Shown: positions 21,885-50,788, counted from the stretch's first letter. The stretch: DNA of 64,000 nucleotides from Peromyscus leucopus (GCF_004664715.2 NC_051079.1:54812503-54876502); one strand, 5' to 3'. A program made the numbers and translations. Notes: generated from the sequence alone by a model not told the origin.

Positions 21885-22185
21885 ATTGTATTAATTGCTT
21901 TGCTCTCTGCTGTGACCCAGTGTCTGGCAAGGTGCATTTTAAGGAAGTGTTGGCTTTGGCTCACAGTCTAGGGAGGAATACAGTGGGTCATGGTAGGAAG
22001 ACATCACAGAGACAGGGGCTGGCTGGTCACAGTGCCTCTGTGGTCGGAGGAGACCGGAGAGCAGAAAGGAAGCAGACCAAACCTCAAGGAAGTGACCCAC
22101 TTCCTCCGTGAGGCTCCACCTCCTGAAGGTTCCACAACCTTCCAAACCAACTTCACCAGCTGTGGACAGTGTTCAACACATGAGT
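21885..22185 (-). mobile_element. Rodent medium-reiteration repeat
   Basis: ctgctgtgacccagtgtctg, tggctttggctcacagtcta, cacttcctccgtgaggctcc, cacaaccttccaaaccaact. Diverged. Confidence 0.6.
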
Positions 22186-22682
22186 GGAGGGAGGACCCTC
22201 TACATTCAAACCACGTCTGGGTGTTACACCCCAGTGACATACTATGTAGACAGGATGCATTTGCAGGTGCAAACAGCACTACTTACACTATGGACCAATG
22301 GAGACATCTCTAAAGTTCAACAAAAGGAGATGTTGAACAGGCTGTGTAATACGCATGCTATGGAATCGTATTAGCTTAAAAGGCAGGGAGGGGTAAGTCC
22401 CTACGTCCTCAGAGGAAGAGCTACATGCTGTTATGTGAAGTCCATTGCTGAATATAGTATGCAACGTCATTTATAGAAACAAACAAAACAAATAAGACCA
22501 TACAGTGTGCATAATTGTCATCCAATGAGAAGGAAAACAACAGGATTTCAACTGAACGGAGAGAAGGAATAAAAAGGGCCCAGAGCCGTTGCTGGACATG
22601 GTCTAAGAAGATGCTGCTCTACCCGTAAGGTGCTGAGTGGCAAAAACAGCAGTCTGCCAGACAGACTGATGAAAAGCTCTTC

Positions 22683-22790
22683 CAGCCAGGCATGGCCGTG
22701 CATGCTTGTAACCCCAGCACTTGGGAGGTGGAGGTGGGAGTTTCAGAACAGCCTGGGCCATAATAGATCCTGTCTCCAAGAAGAAATCTC
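22683..22790 (+). mobile_element. B1-derived SINE
   Basis: ccaggcatggccgtgcatgc, ccagcacttgggaggtggag and gaacagcctgggcc, with a short 3' end. Confidence 0.7.
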
Positions 22791-22792
22791 TT

Positions 22793-22984
22793 GGAGCTGT
22801 AGAGGTGGCTCAGAGATTAAGAGCACTAGCTGTTTTCCAGAGGTCTTGAGTTCAATTCCCAGCAACCACATGGTGGCTCACAACCATCTATAGTGGGATC
22901 TGATGTCCTCTTCTGGCGTGCAGGTGTACATGCAGATAGAGCACGCATACATCATACATAATAAATAAATCTTTAAAAAAAAAA
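22793..22984 (+). mobile_element. B2 SINE
   Basis: tggagctgtagaggtggctc head, then gttcaattcccagcaaccac and a tail with aataaataaatc. Confidence 0.92.
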
Positions 22985-23044
22985 GGAGGGAGGAAGGAAG
23001 GAAGGAAGGAAGAAGGAAGGAAGGAAGGAAGGAAGGAAGGAAGG
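22984..23044 (+). repeat. (GGAA)n array at the B2 tail
   Basis: A purine-only GGAA array of about 15 units, one of them interrupted (gaagaa). Confidence 0.95.
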
Positions 23045-23644
23045 CAGGCGCTATTTAAAAGACCGGGACATTCATACGAGAAAAGCAGAGCTGTGTGCTG
23101 GCGCAGCCTATCCCTTTGCCCTCTGCTCAGTTGAGGAAGACCTGGCATCAGCCCTGACACAAAAAAACAAAATGAAAAACACCTCACCCTGAAGTCAGCA
23201 GCGAAGAACATCACCGTTGTTCCCCCACTTGGAAGGAGAACAAAAACCCAAGCCAGCAACAGCAACAACCAGAGCGGCTCCAGGCAACTCGAGGCCAGCA
23301 GCCAGGGTTATTAATAGCACCGGCTGAGGGTCTGCCAGCCGCCTGGATAACCCTTCCTCCAGCAGAGCAGGCTTCCAGCCGGAGCTCTGGGTGCTGGCAC
23401 ACTGCTGGTGGGTGGGTCATGACCTCCATTAGATGTATGTGACCTTGAACTCCAAAAGGTTGCAGGCCACTGCCCAGGAGCCATGAAAATATCCAGTGCC
23501 TGTAACAGTTCCCTACTGAGTTTTGGTTTTGCTTTGTTTGTGGTTTTGGATTGGTTTACATCTCTTTGAACACAGCACCTGAAGCACACGAGGCAAGGGG
23601 CCTACCGCTGTCTGATCTGTATCCCCAGCCCCAACAGTAAGAGT

Positions 23645-23787
23645 TTGTTTAACACAGGATCTCACTATGTAGCTCTGGTTGTTCTGGAACTCACTATGTA
23701 GACCAGGCTGGCCTTGAACTCACAGAGAGCTTACTTGCCTCTTCCTCCTGAATGCTGGGATTAAAGGCGTGCACCATTATACCTGGC
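23645..23787 (-). mobile_element. B1 SINE
   Basis: Reverse-strand B1: acacaggatctcactatgta, gaccaggctggccttgaact, gggattaaaggcgtgcacca. Confidence 0.9.
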
Positions 23788-23804
23788 TCCCCATAGTAGG
23801 TTTT

Positions 23805-23957
23805 TTTCCAACAATTTATTTTTATTTTATGAGCATTGGTATTTTGCCTGCATATATGCTGTGTGAGAGTGTCAGATCTTGGAGTTACAGACAATTGTTA
23901 ACTGCCATGTGGGTGCTGGGAATTGAACCCCCGTCCTCTGGAAGAGCAGTCAGTTGA
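23805..23957 (-). mobile_element. B3/B2-type SINE
   Basis: T-rich tail, attggtattttgcctgcata, ctgccatgtgggtgctggga and cgtcctctggaagagcagtc; the tRNA-like end is missing. Confidence 0.8.
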
Positions 23958-24930
23958 AGAAATAACTGTATAGAACAAGGGATCTTATTACAAATGTCCT
24001 GACCACCCTCACCTCTCCACCCTGCCTCCCCTGGCCTTACTCACCCACATTCACTCCCCAGGGCTCACACTCAAGTAGGACAGTGGAGGTGACTTTCCTT
24101 TACATTCTTCAGAATGTAACTGGCTTCAGGCAGAGTAGAGCGCTTGAACCTAGTAAGGAGTAAGCCATTCAACTCTCGCGCTCTCATTCACAACCGTGCC
24201 CGCCTTCCGGTATTGTCCATTCTGTCGTGGAACCGAGGCTTGCTGTTGGAATTCCAGAGAAAGATTGTGAAGGGCTCACCTACCTTGAGACTCAAAGTGC
24301 AATTGGTCAATGCTCCATCCACAGCCCTGTCCTTTCTGGCCATAAATATCTGCACTGGGATCCCCTCGCCCCGATTTCTCTCCTCGAATTGCCACATCTG
24401 ATCTCACTCATCCACAGATGGGAAAGCACAGGCTTCTGTCTTCCTGGAAGGTGCTCCTCAGCCCCTCAGAAATGCACGTCTTCAAGTTTCTGCTGTCCCT
24501 GGCTCAGAGCCACGGCATCGTGTTGATGCTGTGTCTTGGGCTCAGAGGTGCCTGAAACCAAACCGAGCCTCCTCAACCTGCAAGTGGCAAGGCTGGACTG
24601 CATAGCCGGTCCCCAACTCTTTCTCCCGTGCCTGCTCCTGAGGAACTAGGCTTCTCCACACAACCCGCATTCCCGAGTGGCAGTCTTGTGACACTCAGAT
24701 GTGAGGGGGTAGTCACCTTGACACAATGGCAGCCATCTTGAGTTGTGACCTCCACGACTGCCTGGAGTCTCCTTGGCTGTTTTTGTCCTGCAGTATCTCA
24801 GCAAGCTGTACATAGATAGAAACCACAGCATTGTACGTGGGGTTTTTTATTTCTGTTTACATTACAGTGTACAGTACAACATGAAGAGGAAGTCAGGGAA
24901 GGGACCCACACCTACAATCTTACTGCCTAC
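23958..24930. other. Intergenic DNA, nothing recognised
   Basis: Apparently unique sequence; no conserved coding segment or repeat is recognised. Confidence 0.5.
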
Positions 24931-24934
24931 TCAC

Positions 24935-25212
24935 CTCCAGCTCCTCCTCCACCTCCAGCTCCTTCACCTCCAGTTCCTCCTTCACCTCCAGTTCCCTCAC
25001 CTCTAGTTCCTCCACCTCCGGCTCCTCCTCCACCTCCAGCTTCTCTCCACTCCTCTACCACCAGCTCCTTCACCTCCAGCTTCCTCCACCTCCAGCTCCT
25101 CCTCCACCTCCAGCTCTCCTCCACCTCCAGCTTCTCCCCACCTCCAGCTCCTCCTCCACCTCCAGCTTCTCCTCCACCTCCAGCTCCTCCTCCAGCTCCT
25201 CCTCACCTCCAG
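24935..25212 (+). repeat. Pyrimidine-rich minisatellite, (CTCCTCCACCTCCAG)-like
   Basis: Imperfect repeats of 15-18 bases, almost all C and T on this strand with one A-G step per unit (ccag). Open frames on the other strand rich in Glu, Gly, Trp and Arg are artefacts of the array. Confidence 0.95.
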
Positions 25213-25248
25213 CTCTTCTTAACCACTGAGCCATCTCTCCAGCCCCCC
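25213..25248 (-). mobile_element. B2 SINE fragment (tRNA-like head only)
   Basis: ttaaccactgagccatctct followed by ccagccccc. The B2 body is replaced by the adjoining minisatellite. Confidence 0.8.
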
Positions 25249-25661
25249 AATAAACCTCTTGCACTAACTCTGTAGCAAATGGCATGTTTCCTTAGTGGCA
25301 TACCTTGGCAGGGTCCCCCAAAAGGTGCCCATTTCTCCTTTTTAGTAAAATCATTGCACATGCCCTTGGGACTGAATTCCTCACTTTGTTCTTTTTTCAA
25401 TCTGCATTCAGATATTACATGGTTCCTCATTCGTTCACGTGTGTTCAACTCTACATGACTTCTGAGTCAAGCAGCTCTCTAGGCCCCATGACCTTGACCT
25501 TGACCATTGTAGACCCTCACCCCAAGTACATGGTTAGTGCCCTATGTATTCAAATCAACTAGCTTGGATGGTTAGGGCATAGACTACAGACTATCATTTT
25601 TGTTAGGAATGATCCCACTGGCCTTTGGGAACATTTCTCATGTTTTTATTAGTTTTCTTTT

Positions 25662-25855
25662 TTAAAAAAAGATTTTTATTTATTATTGCATACAATGTTC
25701 TGCCTACATGTATGCACGTATGTCTGCAGGCCAGAAGAGGGCGCCAGATCTCATTACAGATGGTTGTGAGCCACCATGTGGTTGCTGTGAATTGAACTCA
25801 GGACCTCTGGAAGAGCAGTCAATGTTCTTAACCTCTGAGCCATCTCTCCAGCCCT
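25662..25855 (-). mobile_element. B2 SINE
   Basis: Reverse-strand: ccagaagagggcgccagatc, cagatggttgtgagccacca, tgagccatctctccagccc. Confidence 0.93.
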
Positions 25856-26339
25856 TTATTAGTTTTCTTATTTGAGAGCTCCAAACACTGCATCATACAT
25901 TCTGGCTTCTTCTCTCTATACCCTGCCCTCTCCTGTCTCCCACTTACCCTGTCAACCACAAACCCCTCCCCCACGTCAGCTCCTCCCCCCAGATTCACAT
26001 CTTGGTTTTGTTCTGTGGCCCACTTAGTTTAACCAGGGCCATCTGTGTGGTGACCATCAGATTGAAACTGTTCACCGGAGCCTGGTGCCGCTCTCTGTGG
26101 GTGCACAACTGATATTATCAGGAGTCGGAAGGTTTCTCCTGGATTTCCTGTGCCATCCATGCCGGATAGGCAAACATTGTTCTGTGTGTGTGGGGAGGAG
26201 GCGGGGGCACCCCAGAAGGGACGTGTCCTGCTCTGTCACACTTCTGGAGCTAGGTTGGTGGCCAGCGAGCCACACCAGCCTCCTGTCTTTACCCAGGACA
26301 CTGGACTTCCAGGCTTCCCCCAGTTTGTGGTTTGTTTGT

Positions 26340-26467
26340 GGTTTTGTTTGGTTGGGTTTTTTTGAGACAGGGTTTCTCTACACAGCCCCGGCTGTCCTGG
26401 AACTCACTATGTAGACCTGGTTAGCCTCGAACTCACAGAGATCCTCCTGCCTCTGTCTTCCAAGTGG
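26340..26467 (-). mobile_element. B1 SINE lacking its 5' end
   Basis: Reverse-strand B1 that stops at ctctgtcttccaagtgg. A fragment of a B2/B3 head (gacatctctccagccctg) lies just downstream at about 26510-26527. Confidence 0.85.
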
Positions 26468-26561
26468 CCCTTCCCCCCAGGTTTTTATGTGAGTACTGGG
26501 ATCCAAACTGACATCTCTCCAGCCCTGAGAGAACTTTTTATTTTTTCAAGAAATGCAAATT

Positions 26562-26720
26562 TAGCCAGGGTGGTAGTGGCACGGGCCTTTAATCCCAGCA
26601 CTTGAGAGGTAGAGGCAGGCAGATCTCTTCGAGTTCAAGGCCAGCCTGGTCTACAGAGTGAGTTCCAGGACAGCCAGAGCTGTAACACAGAGAAACCCTG
26701 TCTTGAAAAAAAATATAAAA
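26562..26720 (+). mobile_element. B1 SINE
   Basis: gccagggtggtagtggcacg to cagagaaaccctgtcttg plus A-rich tail. Confidence 0.93.
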
Positions 26721-26722
26721 TA

Positions 26723-26928
<206 letters not shown>

Positions 26929-26933
26929 GTTTG

Positions 26934-27010
26934 CTGGGGGCAGTGACACAAACCTTTAAGCACAACACTCTTTATCTGTGACCGAGAGGCTAGCCTGGTC
27001 TACAGAGGGT
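26934..27010 (+). mobile_element. Degenerate B1 fragment
   Basis: ggcagtgacacaaaccttta and gaggctagcctggtctacag remain; most of the centre is lost. Confidence 0.55.
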
Positions 27011-27739
27011 GTGGGGAGGGAGGGACAGGGAGAGACTAAGGATTTCAATCGAAGGTGTTTAAACAAACAAGCAAAGACATCTGAACCTGGCTGAGCAGAT
27101 GTTCACTCCGATACCCTGTGTGTCTGGACATTAGACTTTCTCTACAGAAGGGCATTTTCGTAAAGGTGATTTGAATTGATTGGCCCCATGGTCTCTCCTT
27201 CTAGGTGAAGTATCAATGGGAGGGTCCGCTAATGACCTCAGGTGGCTTTGTCCAGCGCCATAGCTCCGGGCTGGACAGGCTGCTTGCTCTGGGAGCCTCT
27301 TGCAGGGCGTTCACCGGAAATTGCTTTTGGCTTCTATTTTCCAGCGGGTCAGGTGAGGTTTGTTGACACCGAGGACTCCCGAAGACGGAGCAGCCTGAAG
27401 AAGAGGGCTAGAGATCACGCCTGGAGCACAGTACCAAGAGCTTCTGGCCAGCGATGCTGAGCGGAAAGGATCTTCCAGCAACTCGCAGTTCCAGAGTTCA
27501 CAGCTTGCGAAGAAGGTCGTCTTCGCAGCGGAGCGCTGGTGCATGCCCATCCACTCGGCTCCTCGAGGGCGTGGGGCAGCCTGTGCTCACTGCGAGCGGA
27601 AACCTCTCCTGGCCCCATCAATTCTGAGCTTTCCTTCCGGTCCCTCAAGAAGCCAACCTACAACTCTAGTAATGAATGGTGGCAGCCGGATGCTTCCTCC
27701 TCTCCCTCTACCTAATTGTCATCTTAACCCACACGGAAG
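27011..27739. other. Unique DNA upstream of the Cidea CpG island
   Basis: No repeat or recognised coding exon. The stretch becomes more GC-rich and CpG-containing towards the gene. Confidence 0.5.
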
Positions 27740-28159
27740 CCCTGGCACCTCCGAGAACCCGAAGTGCTGCGCTTCCGCGTATCCCCGGCCACTTCCCCCT
27801 GTGCCCCGGGAAGTCGCTGGCCAGCCGCCCAGCCCCGAGTCGGGCTCTGGAGACTCCAGCCTGAAGACAGGGGGTTCGGGCACTCCGCTCGCCCCCAAGC
27901 ACACCTGCTTTTCCACGGTCAAGCGATGCTGCCGCTGGCCGTGGTAATGTCACCAGTTACCCCAGCCTCTAGAGGAGAAAGACCAACGAACTGACAATAG
28001 CCACCAACACCACCAAATCTGGGGTTCCGGGGCCCTCGGTACCGTTTGCCCACGAAGGGGCGTGGCCCCGGGACCCAGGCGTGGGAGCCAGAACTGTTTG
28101 CTGCTGGCAGAAGCGCTGTCTGTCGCCAAGGTCCGGGCCGGGTCGGGTCAAGTCGCCGC

Positions 28160-28226
28160 GGGGCGGGGCGGACAGGGCAGAGCTTTAAGAGGGCCCGGCC
28201 TGGGGACGTCTGGACGACCCGCGCCA
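28160..28226 (+). promoter_or_regulatory. Cidea: Cidea proximal promoter and 5' UTR: GC box and TATA-like TTTAAG
   Basis: A GC box, GGGGCGGGGC, lies at 28160-28169 and a weak TATA-like TTTAAG at 28184-28189. A start site about 30 bases further on would give a 5' UTR of only about 10-15 bases. That spacing is an inference; initiation could also be dispersed, as in other CpG-island promoters. Confidence 0.5.
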
Positions 28227-45816
<17,590 letters not shown>

Positions 45817-46085
45817 ACAGGTCTCGGCTCCGGAGGCCCAGGTGCACGCCGTTCATGTACATTGACTACCTTTGTTTAGAGGCTGTGGGATGCCAGGGGA
45901 AGGAAGGGGGCTTGGTGGTACACAGTGCGGAGCTCAGGATTCCTGCAGGAGAAAGGGACCACAGAGGGGTCCTTCAAGGGCCTTCAGACGGGACTGACAG
46001 CAGAGTGTCTGGGAGCAGCGTGCATATGAAGTAGACTGTTTGGATCCTTGCCTGTTGTAATAAATCGATCACAAGAGTCACTTTA
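45817..46085 (+). other. Cidea: Cidea 3' UTR
   Basis: The untranslated tail has about 270 bases and ends some 20 bases past AATAAA at 46059-46064. It is free of repeats; the first downstream SINE is a B3 whose target duplication begins at 46182. Confidence 0.8.
46059..46064 (+). terminator. Cidea polyadenylation signal AATAAA
   Basis: A canonical hexamer lies 243 bases after the Cidea stop codon, in the context ttgtaataaatcg. It is the only such signal close to the gene end. Confidence 0.85.
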
Positions 46086-46196
46086 ATACCTGCTTCCTTG
46101 CACCCGGTTTATCTCTCTGGAGGTGACCACACTTTCACACAGAATGAAAACCAGAGCCAAAGGCATAAAGACAGATACCACTGCTGTTTAATCTTT

Positions 46197-46412
46197 CTTT
46201 TTAACTTTACTATATTGTTGGGGGGGGAGGGGGGCGTGTTTTGCCCATTGTATATGTCTAGGCAACACGTGCATGCAGTGCCCCAGAAGGCCAGAAGAGG
46301 GCGTCGGATCTCCCCAGGTGAGTTCTGGGCAGTCGTGAGCTTAGGACGGACCCTGGGGGAAAGCAGCTGGCGCTCTTCACCTCTGAGCCATCATCGATCG
46401 CTCCAGGTCCAT
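46197..46412 (-). mobile_element. B3-type SINE with target duplication, just past Cidea
   Basis: Reverse-strand SINE (ccagaagagggcgtcggatc, cacctctgagccatcatcga) with a G-rich run. A perfect 15-bp duplication, tgctgtttaatcttt, lies at 46182-46196 and 46413-46427; it extends to 19 bp with one mismatch. Confidence 0.93.
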
Positions 46413-46517
46413 TGCTGTTTAATCTTTATCAGTGCTCAACGCAAAAGGAATGATTTGCCACATAAGCCAAGGTTTTAGCTGGTTTAGTTTTTCCTTCGAA
46501 GGATCTTTTCCTCTCAG

Positions 46518-46765
46518 GGATGTGTGTGTGTGTACGTGTTCATACGTGGGAGCGTAGGCACTTGTGCACCATAGCACGCGTGTGGAGGTCAGAAGACAAC
46601 CGAGGGGTCAGGCCTCACCTTCTACCTTGTTTGGAAAGTCGTACAAGCCAGGCTAGCACACGGTCCTGGGAGTGTGTAGTGCCTGCTCCCTTCCCCCTCC
46701 CCGCCCCCTGGTCTCCACCTCCGTCTGGCTGTGGGAGTGCTAGGACTGTAGATCCATGTGACATG
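46518..46765 (-). mobile_element. B4-type SINE
   Basis: gcgtgtggaggtcagaagac, aaccgaggggtcaggcctca, gtgctaggactgtagatcca. Diverged reverse-strand B4. Confidence 0.65.
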
Positions 46766-46771
46766 TAAACC

Positions 46772-46962
46772 GGCGGTTCCCTTTAATACAGTTCCTCATA
46801 AGGTCGTGACCCCCCCCCAGGCATAAAATCATTTCATTGCTACTTCATAACTGTAACTTGGCCAGTGTTATGAATTGGGATGTAAATATCCGATATGCGG
46901 GATATCTGCTATGTGACCCTCCTCTGGGGGGTCAGGACCCCCAGGTTGAGAACCACTGATCG
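46772..46962 (-). mobile_element. URR1-like hAT-type MITE
   Basis: aaggtcgtgacccccc near the left, cattgctacttcataactgt in the centre, and ggttgagaaccactgatc at the right end, the inverted terminal motif of the family. Confidence 0.75.
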
Positions 46963-47615
46963 TAACGCCTCCAGACTCAGGTCTGCACGCTTGTTCAGCA
47001 AGCACTTCACCCCGCCGAGCCTTCTTCCCCCAAAGCTGCCCCTGCCCCGCCACGCCCCACCCCTGCCCTGCCCCTGCCCACGCCAATACTTTTAATGAGC
47101 CCCAAAGGCCCTAAAGCTTGAGGATCTTCGTAAAGAGCCTGGGGGGGGGGGGATGGTTAGGTTCAGCCTGGATTTCAGAAAGAAACAAAACTGTTGGAAC
47201 TTGGGTTGGAAGCCAATGCTGCCATGGTGCCAAGGGAACGCTTGTGGCCGGCAGCCAAGCTCCGCCGAGCCCTGGCCAAAGCAAAAGCCCTGTTGGCTCT
47301 GGGTTCTAGCTGATGCTCAGATGGGCATGGGCCCTCAAGGCACCTTGTGAGGAACCCGTTTATCACCTGGTTCTTTGGAGGTAGCTTCATCACTGGGCCA
47401 CACTGCTCAGAGGACACCCAAGTATCACCCTCAGCCCGAGTGTGGGAGTCTCTGGCTGTATCTAAGCCTGGGAGACGTCGGTTCCTATCAGATCGATCCT
47501 GTGGAGTCGGCCGTGACTTTACTGATGAAAAAACAGTAGCTCCGAGGTGAGGGTCATTTCTGCTTGCCTGTTCCAGCACTGTGAACAGAGACTAAGCCTG
47601 GGAGTCTCACCCCGA

Positions 47616-47617
<2 letters not shown>

Positions 47618-47666
<49 letters not shown>

Positions 47667-47712
47667 TACAGTCCAGCCCGCCGCCACCACCACCACCACC
47701 ACCACCACCACA
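47618..47712 (+). repeat. (AC)n followed by (CCA)n
   Basis: About 22 AC units at 47618-47662, then a (CCA)n/(CAC)n array at 47680-47712. Confidence 0.95.
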
Positions 47713-47932
47713 ATCCTAGCCCTCACTGTGTCTGCCATGTATTGGGTCAGGACCTCACCCCCCACTGCCGCTGTGAAAGAAAAAGTGAAAGGGATGCTGG
47801 GAATGAACTAACTGTTTGTCCTAGTGAAGGGACAGGCAGGCACCACTGTGTCCACCACCCTCCTGATGTGGTTTGGCCCTTCCAGCTCTTCTAAAAAGTG
47901 ATAAGGCTGGAGGAGGAGGGTGACTTTCGAGA

Positions 47933-47934
<2 letters not shown>

Positions 47935-47984
<50 letters not shown>
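47935..47984 (+). repeat. (CA)n microsatellite
   Basis: About 25 CA units. Confidence 0.97.
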
Positions 47985-47986
<2 letters not shown>

Positions 47987-48929
47987 CCTGTGGATTTCAA
48001 CCCTATAAAAGGAGCAGGGTACCGGCCTTCTGTAGCCCCTGCAGAGACAGCCCAGGAGGGAAGGGGTGTGGCCTGAAGGGGGAGGGACGGGGACCTCAGA
48101 ACCCAGCACACACCCCGCCCCCCTTTGGACTTGCATCACTTCCCCAGGATCCCACCCTCCTCGGAAGCCACTGCCTGGCTTCCAAAAAAGGAATTTTCAC
48201 TCCGGATTGATGCTGTTGAGTCAGCCACTTCTCTGGCTCTGTGATTCGGTTGCCGGCCAGGGGGGCTGTCCTTTTCCTCTCAGGATGCAGGCAGGGAGCA
48301 GAGGGGGGAAGGGGAGAGGATGCCACCAAGGGAGTCCTAGGGAGGGACTGGGCTCTGGTCACCCACGCCCTCCCTGTGAGACGAGGCTTGCAGCTAGGAG
48401 GACCTCCTGGAGCTGGGCAACTTCTGAACAGGTGGCAGGTCTGTCTGCCTTTGTCTCCAGCTCTCCAGTTAGTCATGGGGCAGCTTCTCCCAGACTTCTC
48501 AGGAGAGGCAGGAAGGCCTGCTGAGAGGAAGCCACAGTGGGTGGCATTGTGTCATCAAAGGCTGCGGAGAGCTCTTGTAAGAGTCTTTGAAGCTGGGAGA
48601 GGGGGCAGTTAACAATCACCCTATGTATGGAAGGGCCTCGGCGAGGCAATGCTCTGTCTCTGGTTCAGATTAGGCGGGGTGTTTTTCCAAATGTAACACT
48701 TTCTCCTTCTAATCTTGGTTTTGCTGCGACCTTGTATCTCACAGAGAAGCAAGAGCAGGCCAGGTTGGCTTCTGCAGGAGAGGACTACGAACCCACGGTG
48801 TTCAGTGCTACCAAAACTGAAGCCGCTGCTGAGCCGGCTCGTGTGGGTGTCCCTGTCAAGAGCTGTGTGTCCTGGGTGATAGGGCTAAGCACAAGAATAC
48901 TATTTGTGTATAGACTAACAATTCGAAAT
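47985..48929. other. Intergenic unique DNA with a TATA-box-like motif
   Basis: TATAAAAG is at 48004-48011 next to a CA array. No gene can be recognised after it; the rest looks unique. Confidence 0.4.
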
Positions 48930-49058
48930 ACAGGAAGGAAGGGAGGGAGGAAGAGAGAGAAAGAGAGAAAAAGAGAGAAAGCAAGAGAGAGAGAGGAAGG
49001 AAGGAAGGAAGGAAGGAAGGAAGGAAGGAAGGAAGGAAGGAAGGAAGGGAGAAAGGAG
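48930..49058 (+). repeat. Purine-rich (GGAA)n/(GA)n array
   Basis: Starts with irregular gggaggaagagagagaaaga-type sequence and passes into about 14 GGAA units. Lysine/glutamate-rich open frames across it are artefacts. Confidence 0.95.
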
Positions 49059-49094
49059 ACGTTCTTACTGCCTTGACACTGCTATGGGTTTTTT

Positions 49095-49312
49095 CCCCCA
49101 GATTTTCAAATTTTATTTTATGCATATGAATGTATGTATGTCTGCATGTATGTTTGTGCACCACATGCATGTGCCTGCCTGGTGCCCATGGTGGTCAGAA
49201 GAGGCCCCACATTGCCTGGAACTGGAGTTACAGATGGTTCTGAGCCACCTGGTGGGTGCTGGGAACCGAACCCAGGTCCTCTGCAAGAGGGAGTGCTCTT
49301 AAGTACCCACGG
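49095..49312 (-). mobile_element. B3-type SINE
   Basis: tgaatgtatgtatgtctgca, gaactggagttacagatggt, gaacccaggtcctctgcaag. Confidence 0.88.
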
Positions 49313-49637
49313 AGCCTCCCGAGTCCCACCTTGAGGTTCCTTTTTCAGATGAACTAAAACCAATGCCCACAGCCACTGTGGCTGTCCCCAGGGTACACAA
49401 AGGCATGCTAACACCTCTACCTTGTGGTCAGTGGGCCTGATCCAGAGCTTTCTGCTACAGCTGGATCAGCGTGTCATCCAAACCCTGAGAACTTAGCATG
49501 AAGTGTTCTCGAAGCCCGGCTCCTGTGTAAATCCCCCGGCTGGGGACAAATGTGTTAGTCCAAGCCTCTCTGTAAAATTGGGGTTCATTTAGGTGGACCA
49601 GGAATTCCATTCCTGGAAAACTCACTTAGCACAAATC

Positions 49638-49685
49638 TTTATCATCGTCCTCGTCGTCGTCGTCGTCGTCGCCATCATCATTATC
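49638..49685 (+). repeat. (CGT)n/(CAT)n trinucleotide tract
   Basis: tcgtcgtcgtcgtcgtcgtc flanked by catcatcatt; six to seven CpG in a row in a CpG-poor area. Confidence 0.93.
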
Positions 49686-49820
49686 AAGACAGAATCTCAC
49701 TACATAGCTTTGGCTGGTCTGGAACTCACTCTGTAGACCAGGCTGGCCTCAAAGTCGGAGATCCACCTACCTCTGCCTCCCAAATGCCGGGCTTCAAGGC
49801 GTGCGCCACCAACGTGGCAT
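49686..49820 (-). mobile_element. B1 SINE
   Basis: aagacagaatctcactacat, gtagaccaggctggcctcaa, aaggcgtgcgccaccaacgt. Confidence 0.9.
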
Positions 49821-50037
49821 TTTGCAGAAATTTTAAATATGTAAACATCATGCCTTTGGTCAGCAGGCATCTCTCCATGGGCCACAGCTCTGCTGTTTCT
49901 CTTTTATTCACTCCGTAGAAAACAATCGCTTCCCACCAGATGCACAGAATGCCGCTCAATGACACCAGAACTCAGCCTTCAGCTGGGGTCCCATTTGCCC
50001 CAAGTTCTTCCAACTCACATAGCAGCACCCTCTGTGC

Positions 50038-50040
<3 letters not shown>

Positions 50041-50073
<33 letters not shown>

Positions 50074-50208
50074 CAAGGTTTCTCTGTAACAGTCCTAGCT
50101 GTTTTAGAACTCACTTTTTAGTCCAGGCTAGCCTCAGACTCACAGAGACCCACCTGCCTCTGCCTCTCAAGTGCTGGGATTAAAGGCGTGCGCCACCACA
50201 CCTAGCTT
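50041..50208 (-). mobile_element. B1 SINE preceded by poly(A) instead of poly(T)
   Basis: Reverse-strand B1 from gacaaggtttctctgtaaca to gcgtgcgccaccacacctag. The tail side (50041-50071) is 31 A on the + strand, whereas a reverse B1 should show T. Confidence 0.88.
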
Positions 50209-50727
50209 GTGCCTTTTCTTGTCCCCTGGATGACACTCCCAGCCCTGCCTGTGTATTCCCTCAGCAACCAAGAAATAAGTACACCCACACACCAGAGATG
50301 CCCTGAGGCCCAGGGCATGCGGGCTGCTTCCCCCACAATGCAAGGCTTTTCAAATATGGCTTCTCTTCAGTTCGGAAGCCCTGCATGCTCTCAGCACAGA
50401 GATGAGACCTCTACCTCTAAGAACGTCGCCAGCCCGGGTCCTTCCGTCTCCTGCACTGACTTAGTGTAAGTCACAGGCAAAGGAAACTTTGGGCAGTAAT
50501 CCTCTCCTTCCTGCCCCAACCCTTGGGACCCCTGCTCCTTGTCACAGTTACCTTCTTCTCTGCCAGACTCCAGAATAAAATGTAGGAATGGGTTTGAAGC
50601 GGTGACAGCCACGCCCAGACCTTCCACAGCCCTGAATGGAGTGGCTAGCAGAAGGGGTTCCTTCAAGTCTCTCCATTGTACTCAGGGGAGGGTGGTTGTG
50701 GGGGACTCTCCTGTCTGCAGGACCAAA

Positions 50728-50788
50728 TGTGCGCGCATGCGCACGCACACGCGCGCGCGCGCGCGCGCGCGCACACACACACACACCC
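50728..50788 (+). repeat. (CG)n(CA)n alternating tract
   Basis: gcgcgcatgcgcacgcacac, about eleven CG/GC steps, then CA units; unbroken alternation of purine and pyrimidine, prone to Z-DNA. Confidence 0.95.

Noticed and set aside
24927..25285. Glu/Gly/Trp-rich open frames on the minus strand
   Set aside because: They are low-complexity translations of the pyrimidine minisatellite.
27242..27740. Possible upstream non-coding exon of Cidea
   Set aside because: Donor-like gt sites exist, but nothing in the sequence ties this stretch to the gene.
48004..48011. TATA box of an unknown gene
   Set aside because: The motif is good but no initiator, exon or CpG island follows. One octamer in 64 kb is expected by chance.
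48627..49076. 149-codon open frame with a repeating Gly-Arg-Lys-Glu tail
   Set aside because: The C-terminal half is the (GGAA)n array; the rest has no recognisable homology or splice context.
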